Source: Willaertia magna
Lineage: Eukaryota > Heterolobosea > Eutetramitea > Acrasida > Naegleriidae
Reading direction: 5' to 3'
DNA length: 15,019 nucleotides
NCBI GenBank assembly: GCA_902984215.1
Contig: CADWAF010000854.1
Location: forward strand, 1-15,019
The notes under the pieces were generated by a model, which worked only from the letters and a program-made list of their open reading frames with translations, did no database searches and was not told the origin of the DNA. The translations under genes and the position numbers were made by a program. Below are positions 1-8,376 of the stretch, in pieces (the stretch's first letter is position 1; every line of letters starts with the position of its first letter).

Positions 1-342
1 TCTTTTTTGTTTTTTAATATTTTTTAAATATTTTAAATATAAAATTAGATTATATTTATTTTATTATAATTATAACATAAATAATTTTTGATTAAATTTT
101 TAAGATAATTTGGTTTTAATAAAGTTATTTTTAATGAATTTTAATAAAATTTTTGAATTTTTTAAAAAAATATTAAAAAAATAGTATTAAATTATTGATA
201 ACATATTATTTAATAATTACTAAAGTTATTTAAAATGAAGATTTTATTAATTTTTTTATAATAAAAAAATATTTTTTTAATCAATTTAGTAAACAAATAA
301 TATAAATTATGATAATAGTGAATATTAAGTAAATAATTATTA
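1..342. other. Extremely AT-rich sequence, no recognisable gene
   Basis: No intact reading frame is visible on either strand; stops occur every few codons in all frames. Composition matches the decayed retroelement that follows, so this is probably its upstream part (gag/protease or spacer), but I could not recognise any motif here. No terminal repeat boundary can be seen because the element's 5' end would lie outside the window or is too decayed. Confidence 0.5.
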
Positions 343-375
343 GTTATTAAAGAGAAAATTGAAAAAGAATAGTAA

Positions 376-1128
376 GGATATTTAATTTTATTATTGAAGC
401 TTTTATTAAAAAGAGTTGTTATAGTGTTAATTTTAAAAAGATTTTAAAAGAAAAAGTTAAAGAAATGTATTATTAATTTTTATTTGAATATTAGTAAAAT
501 AATATTTGATTTTAAATTAAAAATAGAGAACTTTTATTCTATATTTAGAACTTATTTAAATTTTTTTAATATAGTATTAAATTATTAAAAAAAATTCAAT
601 ATGATTTATATAAAATGGTTATATTATAAATAGAATTTTTTATTAATAATCAATAAACTATTAAAATAAAATATAAATAAAAATTATTATTTTATTTTCT
701 ATTTATTTAATACTTTTAATTTTATTTTTTAAATAAAAATAATCTTTTTAGATGATAATATTAAAAATTATTTAAATAATATTTTTATAATTTATAATAA
801 TAAAAAAGAATATATTTTATATTTAAAGGATTTTATTTTTTAAAATAATAACAAATATACTTTAATTAAATTATTTATAAGTTTAAATTATTTATTATTA
901 TGTAAAAATATAATTGTTAATTTTAAATTAAAAGTTAATAATTTAATAATTAATTATTATAATATTATAAAAAATAATAATTATATATTTATTAATAATA
1001 TTAATAATATAATTAAAGATTTAATAATTATTAATTATAATTTTTTTTCAACTATAAATAATATTAAAAATAAAATTAGAACTTATATTATTAATTTTTT
1101 ATTAATTTTAAATATAAATTTATCTTTA
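376..1128 (+). pseudogene. Reverse transcriptase relic (Ty3/Gypsy type)
   Basis: Frame 1 reads through with seven in-frame stops up to 1128, all TAA or TAG, at 445, 586, 631, 667, 730 and 841 plus none for the next 95 codons; about one stop per nine codons is expected by chance at this composition. Codons from 466 give KCIINFYLN then FDFKLKIENF, matching the family's CVDYRxLN...DxxPLPxIxxx block. A PFGLxxAPxxFQ-like segment ends in FIFQ near 730. The catalytic YLDD site reads YLNNIFII near 769, with both Asp codons turned to Asn, followed by NNKKEYILYLK, where the family has EEHxxHL and both His are now Tyr. A FLGxxNYYRxFI-like block follows near 990. It cannot make a working enzyme. Confidence 0.68.
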
Positions 1129-1440
1129 TAAAATAAAGATTTTTATATAATTATTGGAATATTAAAAGAAAAAGAAAAATAGATAGTTTAAATTATATTT
1201 GTAATAATTTTATTAATATATTTAAAAATTTATAAAATACAAGAATACAAATTTTAGATAAAAGTATTTTAGTAATTATTTATTTTATAAATGATTTAAA
1301 AGTGTTAAAAAATATTAGTAATTTAAATTATAATAATAAATTTTGCCTTTTTTGTAATTATAGTAAATATAATAAATATAATTTTGAAAAATTATTAGAA
1401 AATAATGATTTAAATAATTATAGAATTTTAAAATATAATT
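1129..1440 (+). pseudogene. RNase H and connection relic of the same element
   Basis: Frame 1 from 1129 gives a segment like NKDFYIII, then GILKEKEK and IYKIQEYKF near 1240, resembling the Gypsy RNase H pattern of GAVLSQ... followed by Y-S-x-x-E-x-E-x-LA. The TDAS block that should lie between seems deleted. A frameshift near 1260 moves the reading to frame 3, where 1263-1440 is open and reads DLKVLKNI...NNKFCLFC...YNFE. This fits the DHKALxWL...RLxRWxxxLxxYxFE segment, with both Arg turned to Cys as expected from CGT to TGT. Less secure than the reverse transcriptase because the sequence is shorter and interrupted. Confidence 0.5.
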
Positions 1441-1672
1441 TTAATTTATAAAATATTATAACACTTATATATATTTTATATTTAAAAATGAAATATATAT
1501 AATTTATTATTATAATTATTACAATTAATTAAAAAATATAATTCTATTGAAAACTAGAAATTAATTAAAGATAAAATTAAAAATTCTAAATACTATTCTC
1601 AATTTTAACAATAATGATAATCCAATTAGTTATTAAAAAATTTTTAAAATACCTTATTGAAATAAAAATTAA

Positions 1673-2399
1673 GTGGATTCTATTTTATTAAATTTTAAAA
1701 CTATTACATAATTAGATGAATATAAATTATTGATTTAGAAAATATTAAGAATATTAATTTATAATTATTTATATGATAATGATTAATAATAATTTAAATT
1801 TATTACAAAATGAGAGAAAAAAAAGTAATTATAAATTTTTTTGTAAATAGTTAGGATGATTATTAAAAATTAGATATTTAAATTTATTATTTATTTATTA
1901 TTTTCATATATTAATAATACACACTCTTAATTTATTATACAAATATAGAAAATTAAAAAAATTTAAAAATCAAAATTCAAAAAATATTTATTTAATATAT
2001 TTTTTTTAAATTAAAAAAAAGTATTTCTGTTAGAAAAAAATTAATATAACAATATAATTATTTTATCAATCAACTAGAAAAATATATTTATCTTCAAATT
2101 ATAAAATTAAATAGTTAAAAAAATTACAAAATAATAGTGATATATTAATAGTATTAGATTGAAATAAAAAAAAATTAATATTTAATTATAAGAATTAAAA
2201 AAAAATGATTAGAAAAATCATTTTATTAAAAATTTTAGTGCTACAAACTTTTTATCAATTATTTCAAATAAACCATCAACAAACAATTTTTAAAAAAATT
2301 AAAGAAATTATTGAGATCTTTGGAGATTTTTTGATTACAAAAATAGACTACATGAAATTGTATGGAGGGTCAAAAAAATATTTTGGTCCGATTTTATAG
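1673..2399 (+). pseudogene. Probable integrase relic (H2C2 region and core tail)
   Basis: Frame 2 from 1673 gives ILRILIYNYLYDN near 1740-1785, compatible with the integrase zinc-binding pattern of paired His before a GHxGxxKT motif, with His now Tyr. From about 1803 frame 3 continues to 2399 with eight stops in roughly 198 codons. It contains SNYKFFCKQLG-like residues (family: xYYWPxMxxDI) and, near 2250, a QTFYQLFQIN segment that can be lined up with the QTDGQxERxN motif, though two of those changes are not simple transitions. The 64-codon open segment at 2205-2399 is the last unbroken part of this frame, not a separate gene. The three catalytic acidic residues cannot be assigned. Confidence 0.38.
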
Positions 2400-2461
2400 T
2401 TTGTGGTGTATTTTGGATGAATTAAAAGAAAAAAGTAAATTTTTACAATAATTTTATAGTA

Positions 2462-2908
2462 AACATTTCTATAACAAAACATAAAAAAGAAAATGATTAT
2501 TGTATTTTGTTACATAAAAAATATAAAGTTTTAATTAGTCATTAGTACGGTTATTTACATGGAAATGAATTTTCACATGATTTATTAAGTAGTTTGTTAA
2601 AATATTTATTATTTGAATATTTAAAATTTAACAATCTAAAAGTATTTGCTCAAAATCTTAAAGAAAAATATGAACAATGTAAATCAATTGATATTCAATT
2701 TAATTTTCAATAATTCTTGGAATCTAACAACTGTATCAATAAATATAATTCTCTGCATTTAAAGCAACTTTATTTGGAAAACAGCATTCATTTGTAATCA
2801 AAGCATAATGCGAGATTGCAAGGAATAGTTTATTTAGACTGAGTAGATGTTTATAATTTAAATTTTTTTCTTAAACAAAATAATACCTTTTGTCAATTCA
2901 AATTGTAA
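2462..2908 (+). pseudogene. Broken reading frame of unknown origin
   Basis: One frame runs for about 149 codons with only five stops (TAG near 2546; TAA near 2711 and 2798; TGA near 2840; TAA at the end). It uses ordinary-looking codons for this genome, including Cys, His, Gln, Asp and Gly, with stretches such as YGYLHGNEFSHDLL and KVFAQNLKEKYEQ. Base composition is clearly richer in G and C than 1-2200. I recognise no family. It may be the 3' part of the retroelement (an extra ORF or the end of pol), or a separate dead gene. It ends against the 3' end of the RCC1 gene on the other strand. Confidence 0.4.
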
Positions 2909-2913
2909 ATTAA

Positions 2914-4056
2914 TCAGCAAAATTCATTTCTTTTTCTCTTTTTAATGTTATTGTCATCACAATAAAAAGTTAAATCCACTAATTTTTTATGTTGTAAAAC
3001 AGTTAAACATTTTCGTCCTAAAATATTATTCGATTCCTCACTTTCGTTATTAATTTTATAATTTGTTCCAATAAAAAGAGTAATAGATCCTAAAGGTAAA
3101 ATATTTAAATATTTTGTTTTTAATTTAATTGTTGTTAATTCCATTAAATACTTTTCCTTCACATGTATACCATAATCATTTAAATCTGTTCCTCCACTTA
3201 TGTAAATATTATTTTCATAGTCAGTCATAAATATTGAGGGAGAATGAGATAAATGAAAATGATAAGTTATTGGTTGACAAATATTTTTAATTACAATTTT
3301 TGTAAAAGTTTTGACAAACTTATTATGACCAAGTCCAGGTTGACCATCTCTATTATATCCCGTTCCAAATAACTCATTATTTTCATTTACAATAAATGAA
3401 TTATAATTATCAGCAAATATTTGTTTAACTTTAAAAGGAAGCTTAACTTTTGTAAATTCAGATATTATAAGTGATTCTTCGCCATTATCCTTTAAACCTA
3501 GCTCTCCATTTTCATTTTCACCTCTTACATATACATTTCCAAATAAATCTAATAGCATTGTGTGAGTATCTGAACTACTTATCTCATTAATAAGTAAATT
3601 ACTTTCAATTCTGTCTAAATCATACATAATTTCACTTTCTTCGGGATAGAAATCTTCTATTTGAAATAATGCAAAATCTTTTGTCAAAATAAAAACATCT
3701 TTTCTAACGGTAATGCGTTTAATATTTTTAAGAAATGAAATATTTAATTTTTTAAAATCTTCATCCTCAAATTGAAAATAAAATTCATTCAATTCTGTTA
3801 CAATTATGCTATAATCTTCTTTAACTTTCATAAATTTAATTTTATTAATTGATTCTGGTTTCTTTAGTTTAAAAAATGTTACTTTTTTATTTTTATAATC
3901 ATAATTTGACTTGTAAATCTCATCATTTATTGTACAAATCATAATTTTATTTATTGTACAAATCATAATTTTATCATCACTATATCCAATAAATTTTATA
4001 ATTTCAGCAAAAGGAAAAGTAATAGACCAATCATTTGGTGTAACTTTAATTTCCAT
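2914..4056 (-). CDS. RCC1-repeat protein with a truncated C-terminal BTB domain
   Basis: 380 residues, starting at the ATG at 4056 with an upstream A-rich context and ending in TGA. Residues 160-260 hold RCC1-type blades: DTHTMLLDLFGNVYVRGEN, then NGELGLKDN, then ENNELFGTGYNRDGQPGLGHN; a weaker blade lies at 278-297. RCC1 blades form a beta-propeller used for protein or GTPase binding. Residues 346-368 (LGRK..., then KKLVDLTFYCDDNNI) are the typical linker and first strand of a BTB domain, as in RCC1-BTB proteins of protists. The protein then stops after a short Lys/Arg-rich tail, where a BTB domain should go on for about 90 residues. It is therefore probably a 3'-truncated gene, possibly a pseudogene. 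It also carries an in-frame 8-residue duplication near residues 29-44. No splice site that would restore the domain was found downstream. Confidence 0.72.
   Translation of the reverse strand: MEIKVTPNDWSITFPFAEIIKFIGYSDDKIMICTINKIMICTINDEIYKSNYDYKNKKVTFFKLKKPESINKIKFMKVKEDYSIIVTELNEFYFQFEDEDFKKLNISFLKNIKRITVRKDVFILTKDFALFQIEDFYPEESEIMYDLDRIESNLLINEISSSDTHTMLLDLFGNVYVRGENENGELGLKDNGEESLIISEFTKVKLPFKVKQIFADNYNSFIVNENNELFGTGYNRDGQPGLGHNKFVKTFTKIVIKNICQPITYHFHLSHSPSIFMTDYENNIYISGGTDLNDYGIHVKEKYLMELTTIKLKTKYLNILPLGSITLFIGTNYKINNESEESNNILGRKCLTVLQHKKLVDLTFYCDDNNIKKRKRNEFC
3925..3972 (-). repeat. 24-bp perfect tandem duplication inside the RCC1 gene
   Basis: Positions 3925-3948 and 3949-3972 are identical 24-mers. 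Because 24 is a multiple of three, the frame is kept and the protein gains a second copy of the octapeptide KIMICTIN (residues 29-44). The perfect identity suggests it is recent. Confidence 0.97.
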
Positions 4057-4139
4057 TTTTTTTGAGTTTTCGATAGTTTACAACAAAGAAAAATGTCACA
4101 AGTTCGAGCTGCTACTAGAAGAATTTTAATTTTAAAAAA
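4057..4139. promoter_or_regulatory. Short divergent promoter region
   Basis: Only 83 bp separate the starts of the RCC1 gene (minus) and the gene at 4140 (plus), so both core promoters must lie here or inside the neighbouring coding sequence. It includes poly-T next to the minus-strand start and poly-A next to the plus-strand start, which puts an A-run immediately before both ATGs. No clear TATA box or initiator could be singled out. Confidence 0.5.
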
Positions 4140-4179
4140 ATGCCAGTTAGACAGTTTTCGGGGAGTGGTGAATTTTTAA
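4093..4179 (+). promoter_or_regulatory. Upstream ORF overlapping the start of the 4140 gene
   Basis: An ATG at 4093 opens a 28-codon frame (MSQVRAATRRILILKK..., stop TAA at 4177) that is out of frame with the gene starting at 4140 and overlaps it by 40 nt. If the leader includes 4093, ribosomes using it would miss the main start, which usually lowers translation. Transcript start is unknown, so this could also lie upstream of the mRNA. Confidence 0.35.
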
Positions 4180-5477
4180 GTGACAAGCCTGAAATGAAGA
4201 AGAATAATACATCATCATCGGAAATTGAAAATTCTTTACAAGATTGTTTTATTGATTCAATATGTGATAAATTAAATGTTCCAATAACATTAATTGGACA
4301 ATATGTTAGATCATCAAAAGAAGTACAATCTTTAATAACATGTAATCTTTTATCTCATAAATTTAAACTTTGTTGGTTATCTTTATTATCTTCTTTATGT
4401 AAATTATCTGTAAATTCAAGTATTGTACAAGAGAATAATTCTTTAATTAAACAAAAATCTAATTATGTTTTAACAAATTATTATCCAAGCAGTTCAGCTC
4501 CAGGTTATTTAGCTCCAACAATTTCTTTACTTAAAAACATTACAAAACAACAATTTAAACAAATTAATGAGATTTGTAATCAATTAGAAGAATTATTTGA
4601 AGATTTATTAAAAGTAAAAGATTCATTATTGCATTATGCAGATTTAAATAGTTCTTTAGCATCTGAGTTATTAGATTCTGATGAGTTTGAAAGGGTAGAT
4701 AATAGAAGAAAAGAAATTATTAAACAGAAATCAATTTTAAGTGAAATAGAAAAGACTTGTAGTGAAAGACTAAGTTTTATCCTTAATGGTCAACTAATGT
4801 CGAGTGGTGAAACTCCTGTTGACAATAATTACAATAGATTAATGATTTCTTGGAATGAAATTGAAGCAAAGTTTGATAAACAGTTTTCTTCTTCTGTTCC
4901 TATTAATAGCAAAGAAGTAACTTTTAATGAAAATAATAATATCAACAATAATAATACAAAATTAATAACTGTCTCTTCCTCAACTACTGCCTTAAATAAT
5001 AATTTCAATAATAATTCCAATTACAACAATAATAGAATAATAAAAGAAAGATTGAGAGATGAAAATTCTAATGACAGTTATGAAGAGGAAGAATTAAATA
5101 TTAGTAATTCACCTTTTCGTGAAAGTAATAATACCACAAATTTTAAAACAATGACTACAACTACAACAAGTAAATTATCACAAGAAAGAGCAGTACCGTC
5201 ATCTATGAGTCCAACCTTAGGTTCTTTTAAAATACCTGCAAGTCCAATTGTTCATCCTTTAAGTAGTGAAGAAGAGTTGGAACATGAAGAAGAAGAATCT
5301 AATATTATACCCTCTCCTCCAAGTTTTATTTCTTCATCCTCTTCATCGTCGTTAAATAGCAATAACAAACGCAATAATATTCACTCTGGTTCAACCTATC
5401 TTAATAACAACAACACAAATGATCTAATTCCATCATCCAACAGCAACAACACAAAAAAACAAAAAACTTCTCAGTGA
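4140..5477 (+). CDS. Hypothetical protein, helical domain plus low-complexity tail
   Basis: 445 residues, ending in TGA; the ATG follows a run of seven A, as other starts here do. I do not recognise a family. Residues about 30-250 are ordinary, Leu-rich and predicted helical by eye, with a coiled-coil-like stretch at 135-215 (FKQINEICNQLEELFEDLL). Residues 251-445 are low complexity: Asn runs coded by mixed AAT/AAC, a Thr/Ser run near 340, an acidic patch EELEHEEEE near 375-387, and a poly-Ser run near 395-405. Several Ser-Pro pairs in the tail could be phosphorylation sites. There is no signal peptide or membrane segment. It lies 45 bp upstream of tRNase Z on the same strand; a functional link is not shown. 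The codon pattern over residues 30-250 supports a real gene. Confidence 0.7.
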   Translation: MPVRQFSGSGEFLSDKPEMKKNNTSSSEIENSLQDCFIDSICDKLNVPITLIGQYVRSSKEVQSLITCNLLSHKFKLCWLSLLSSLCKLSVNSSIVQENNSLIKQKSNYVLTNYYPSSSAPGYLAPTISLLKNITKQQFKQINEICNQLEELFEDLLKVKDSLLHYADLNSSLASELLDSDEFERVDNRRKEIIKQKSILSEIEKTCSERLSFILNGQLMSSGETPVDNNYNRLMISWNEIEAKFDKQFSSSVPINSKEVTFNENNNINNNNTKLITVSSSTTALNNNFNNNSNYNNNRIIKERLRDENSNDSYEEEELNISNSPFRESNNTTNFKTMTTTTTSKLSQERAVPSSMSPTLGSFKIPASPIVHPLSSEEELEHEEEESNIIPSPPSFISSSSSSSLNSNNKRNNIHSGSTYLNNNNTNDLIPSSNSNNTKKQKTSQ

Positions 5478-5522
5478 GGAAATGCATTTTAATTAAAAAA
5501 AATTGAACGTTTTTATAAAAAA

Positions 5523-8248
5523 ATGATGAAATACTTGAATCGGAATTGTAAAAAGGCTTGTGGAAAGTTATTCATGGCATCTTCTTCTTCTATTAATACC
5601 ACCACTACCACTACCACTCTATCCTCTTCTTCTTCTTCACTTTCATCATTGCACAATAAAAAATATTCCCATTCTTCTATTCTTTTTTCACTTCAATTAC
5701 ATTCTTGCATTCAAAAAAAAATGCATACCTATTTTCAAATTTTACAAACACCTGGTATTGAAGGAGATGCTTCTATTTTGTTCTTCTGTAATGGAAAAAA
5801 GTAAGTATTTTGTTGTAGTGACTGTTTAACTAAATTTTTTTATTAAATAGATATTTATTTAACGTTTCCGAAAATTTAAATAGATTTTCTTCAGAACATA
5901 AAATTAAAATATATAGTGGACTGGAACATATATTTATTTCAAGAATTTCACCTTCATATCTTGGAGGGTTACCTGGAACAATACTTGGAGTAAGTGAACA
6001 ACAAAGTCCTGCTAATAATTCAGGCCAAAATAATTTTGACCAAAATTTAAAAGTAAACCTTCATGGTCCACCTAATTTATGGCATTATTTAACTACTTTA
6101 CGTAGTTTTATTAGATGTCCTGAAAAATTTAGACTTTGTTTAAATCAAATGATGGACCATCAATATGAAGAAGAATATAAATTTTTAGAAGATGAACATT
6201 TAACAGTAACTGGTATTTTATTAAAAAGTGACATAATTACAAAAAATAATGATTTATTAATGCAATGTGATTATGGTAGTCTTTTTACTTTAAAAGATTC
6301 TAATGGACCTGTTATTTCACCTAAAAATTCAGAAATTTTAAATAGTTTAAAAACCATTATGGAAGGAATAGATAATAATAATAATCAAAAGAATAAAGTA
6401 AATAAAAAGGATAACAAGGGACCAAATAAGAAGAAACAAAAGAAGGCTGTAGAGAACTATATTTACAGTTATAAAAAGAAGTTTAATGTTCAATTGATGG
6501 GAGAGGCTGAAAATAAACAAGAAGATATTTTAACCAGAGAGGCATTTAAGTCTTCATTACCAACATTAACAGATTTTAGTCTTTGTTTTGTATGTAAGAC
6601 AAGTGACATTCCAGGGAAGTTTGATGCTGAAAAGGCTTCGCAATGTGGGATATTTGGACCACTTAGAGGGAAGTTATGTAAAGGAGAGGATGTTGTTATT
6701 AATGGTGTTACGTATAAGCCAGATGATTTTATTAGTCCACCAATACCAGGCTTAAATGTTTTAATTATTAATTGTCCAAATGAATTTTATTTGAATAGTT
6801 TACTAACACATAAACAGTTTGATAAATATTATGGAAAAGCTGGAATAATAGTTCACATAACTCCACATAAGATTTTGACGTCTGAAAGATATAAAGAATT
6901 CATGAGAAGATTTGATAAGAATTGTGATCATATTTATTTAAATGAAGTTTCTACAAAACCTGCTACTTTCTTTACTTCTTCTTCAGCTTCCATTATAGAG
7001 TTTGGTATGGTTGATAAGGAACTATTTACAATTGATCTTGAAACTAATAAGATTGAGAACAGACAACAACGTATTAATGAGATATCAAACACATTTAGCG
7101 ACTTAAATATAATTAGAGGAGAAAGTCTTTTAAAATATAATTTACGACCATTAAGGATAAAAGGAATAGACTCCAAAGATAGTTCTTCATTTGGAACAAT
7201 AGATCCTGGGTATACACTTTCTAATTTCAAACTTAATTATCCTCAAATTGTAGAAGCATGTAAAGAATTTTTAGATAAGAAAGAACATCATTTATTGAAC
7301 TATTCAAATGAAACCCATCAACAAAGAGGAATTATAGATAAATTATCTAATAGAGATTTTGAAATTGTGTTTTTGGGTACAGGGTCTTCTGTTCCTTCGA
7401 AATATCGTAATGTTACTGGTATATTAATTAATTTATTTGACAAAGGTTCAGTTTTGTTAGATTGTGGTGAGGGTACTATAGCTCAATTATTTAGAGCACT
7501 CGGAAAGGAAGAAGCTATAAAAGTTTTGAAGAACTTAAAATGTATTTGGTTTTCTCATCTTCACGCTGACCATAATATGGGAACAGCTCGTTTCCTTGAA
7601 AAGAGAGCAGAATATACAAATGATAAGCTCTTAATTATAGGACAAAAGAAATTAAGAAATGCATTAATAGAGTATTCTTGTTGTGCTAGCGACTCCAAAA
7701 TTAATTTTGATTTCTTCCCTGTTGAAAACTTGGTTTCTAAGGAAGGTGCTGATCGTAATTTTACTGAAAGAATTTTAAAACCTCTTGGATTAGAGTCTAT
7801 GATAAGTGTTCCAGTAAATCATACTTGCCCAGAAGCTTATGGTATTGTTTTAACTCATCAAACTGGTTGGAAAGTAGTTTTTTCTGGAGATACAAGACCA
7901 TGTCATAATTTAATCAAAGCGGGTAGAGATTGTACCGTTTTAATTCATGAATGTACTTTTGATAATTCACTTCTTTCTGATGCTATTTACAAGAAACACA
8001 GTTGTGCCTTTGAGGCAATTGAGGCTGGAGAACAAATGAATGCCTATAGAACAATTTTAACACACTTCTCTCAAAGATATTATAAATTCCCTACCTTAGA
8101 TTCCACCAATTCTGACTATGCCTCCAATAATGTAGCTGTTGCCAACGATTTAATGAGAGTAAATGGAAAGAAGTTACCGGAACTTCCTTTTGTTTCAAGC
8201 GTTTATAAACATTTTTGGAGCTTGCTCCAAGAAGATAGTCAAGAGTAA
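5523..8248 (+). CDS. Long-form tRNase Z (ELAC2/Trz1-type), tRNA 3' processing endonuclease
   Basis: Spliced product join(5523..5800,5851..8248), 891 residues; human ELAC2 and yeast Trz1 are about 830. The family cuts the 3' trailer from precursor tRNAs in nucleus and mitochondria. The N-terminal half has a degenerate metallo-beta-lactamase fold (YLFNVSENLNR..EHK, GGLPGTILG, HGPPNLWHYL) and the exosite arm (IPGKFDAEKA...GPLRGKL...IPG). The C-terminal half is catalytic: FLGTGSSVPSKYRN (G602), LLDCGEGT, the zinc motif HLHADH (H662, H664, D666, H667), H750 in NHTCPEAYG, D773 in SGDT, HECT at 792 and H831 in HFSQRY. All metal ligands are present. A Lys-rich patch at residues 273-292 may be a nuclear signal. 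Residues 1-18 are basic and hydroxyl-poor, then comes a Thr/Ser run; a second in-frame ATG at 5574 (M18) may give a non-mitochondrial form. Confidence 0.95.
5801..5850 (+). other. 50-bp spliceosomal intron in the tRNase Z gene
   Basis: Begins GTAAGT and ends AATAG, with a TTTAACTAA branch-like sequence and a T-run before the acceptor. Without splicing, the frame stops at 5802-5804. Splicing joins AA to A to make Lys and links NGKK to YLFNVSEN, which is exactly the conserved tRNase Z sequence, so both borders are well supported. Confidence 0.93.
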
Positions 8249-8337
8249 AATGTCTTGTACTGAGCTGGCAGACTGTAAACTCAAAACGATAGACCTTTCT
8301 TAAAATAAACTAAGCATTACTGCTGATAGTAATAATA

Positions 8338-8376
8338 ATGGCGATTATTGAACAGAAAAAAATAACTTGTAAATGA
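8338..8376 (+). promoter_or_regulatory. 12-codon upstream ORF with stop overlapping the next start
   Basis: ATG at 8338 encodes MAIIEQKKITCK and stops with TGA at 8374-8376, so stop and main start share the tetranucleotide ATGA at 8373-8376. This geometry suits termination-reinitiation or repression of the downstream ORF. Whether 8338 lies in the mRNA leader is not known. Confidence 0.4.

Larger units (their letters stand above)
343..2400 (+). mobile_element. Decayed Ty3/Gypsy-like LTR retrotransposon pol region
   Basis: Read on the + strand with in-frame stops tolerated, this stretch gives the order expected of a Ty3/Gypsy pol gene: reverse transcriptase, RNase H, connection, then integrase zinc-binding region and a possible integrase core tail. 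The frame changes only a few times (frame 1 to about 1260, frame 3 at 1263-1440, frame 2 then frame 3 from 1673 on). Residue changes are those produced by C-to-T and G-to-A mutation. No LTRs, primer-binding site or target duplication could be found by eye. A DIRS-type element is the main alternative, but the paired Glu-His-x-x-His-Leu pattern after the YLDD site and the RNase H and H2C2-like blocks favour Gypsy. Confidence 0.62.

Noticed and set aside
541..1200. DIRS-type (tyrosine recombinase) retrotransposon
   Set aside because: Some reverse transcriptase segments can be aligned to DIRS, but the EEHxxHL-like pattern, the RNase H connection segment and the integrase zinc-like region downstream fit Ty3/Gypsy better. 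Not fully excluded.
343..1440. Alternative genetic code (TAA and TAG as Gln) for the left region
   Set aside because: Many in-frame stops sit where Gln would fit, but catalytic residues are also lost (YLDD to YLNN, His to Tyr, Arg to Cys), and intact genes in the window use TAA as stop and CAA for Gln. Mutational decay explains everything.
2205..2399. Stand-alone 64-residue gene
   Set aside because: It continues the broken frame 3 of the element upstream and has the same composition; no independent start context or family.
4140..5800. Fusion of the 4140 gene with tRNase Z by splicing from a GTGAGG at 5474
   Set aside because: The only nearby acceptor puts the reading into the wrong frame, and four stops separate the two frames. 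Two genes are simpler.
5560..5829. Leu/Pro-rich 89-residue ORF
   Set aside because: It is an out-of-frame reading of tRNase Z exon 1 and its intron.
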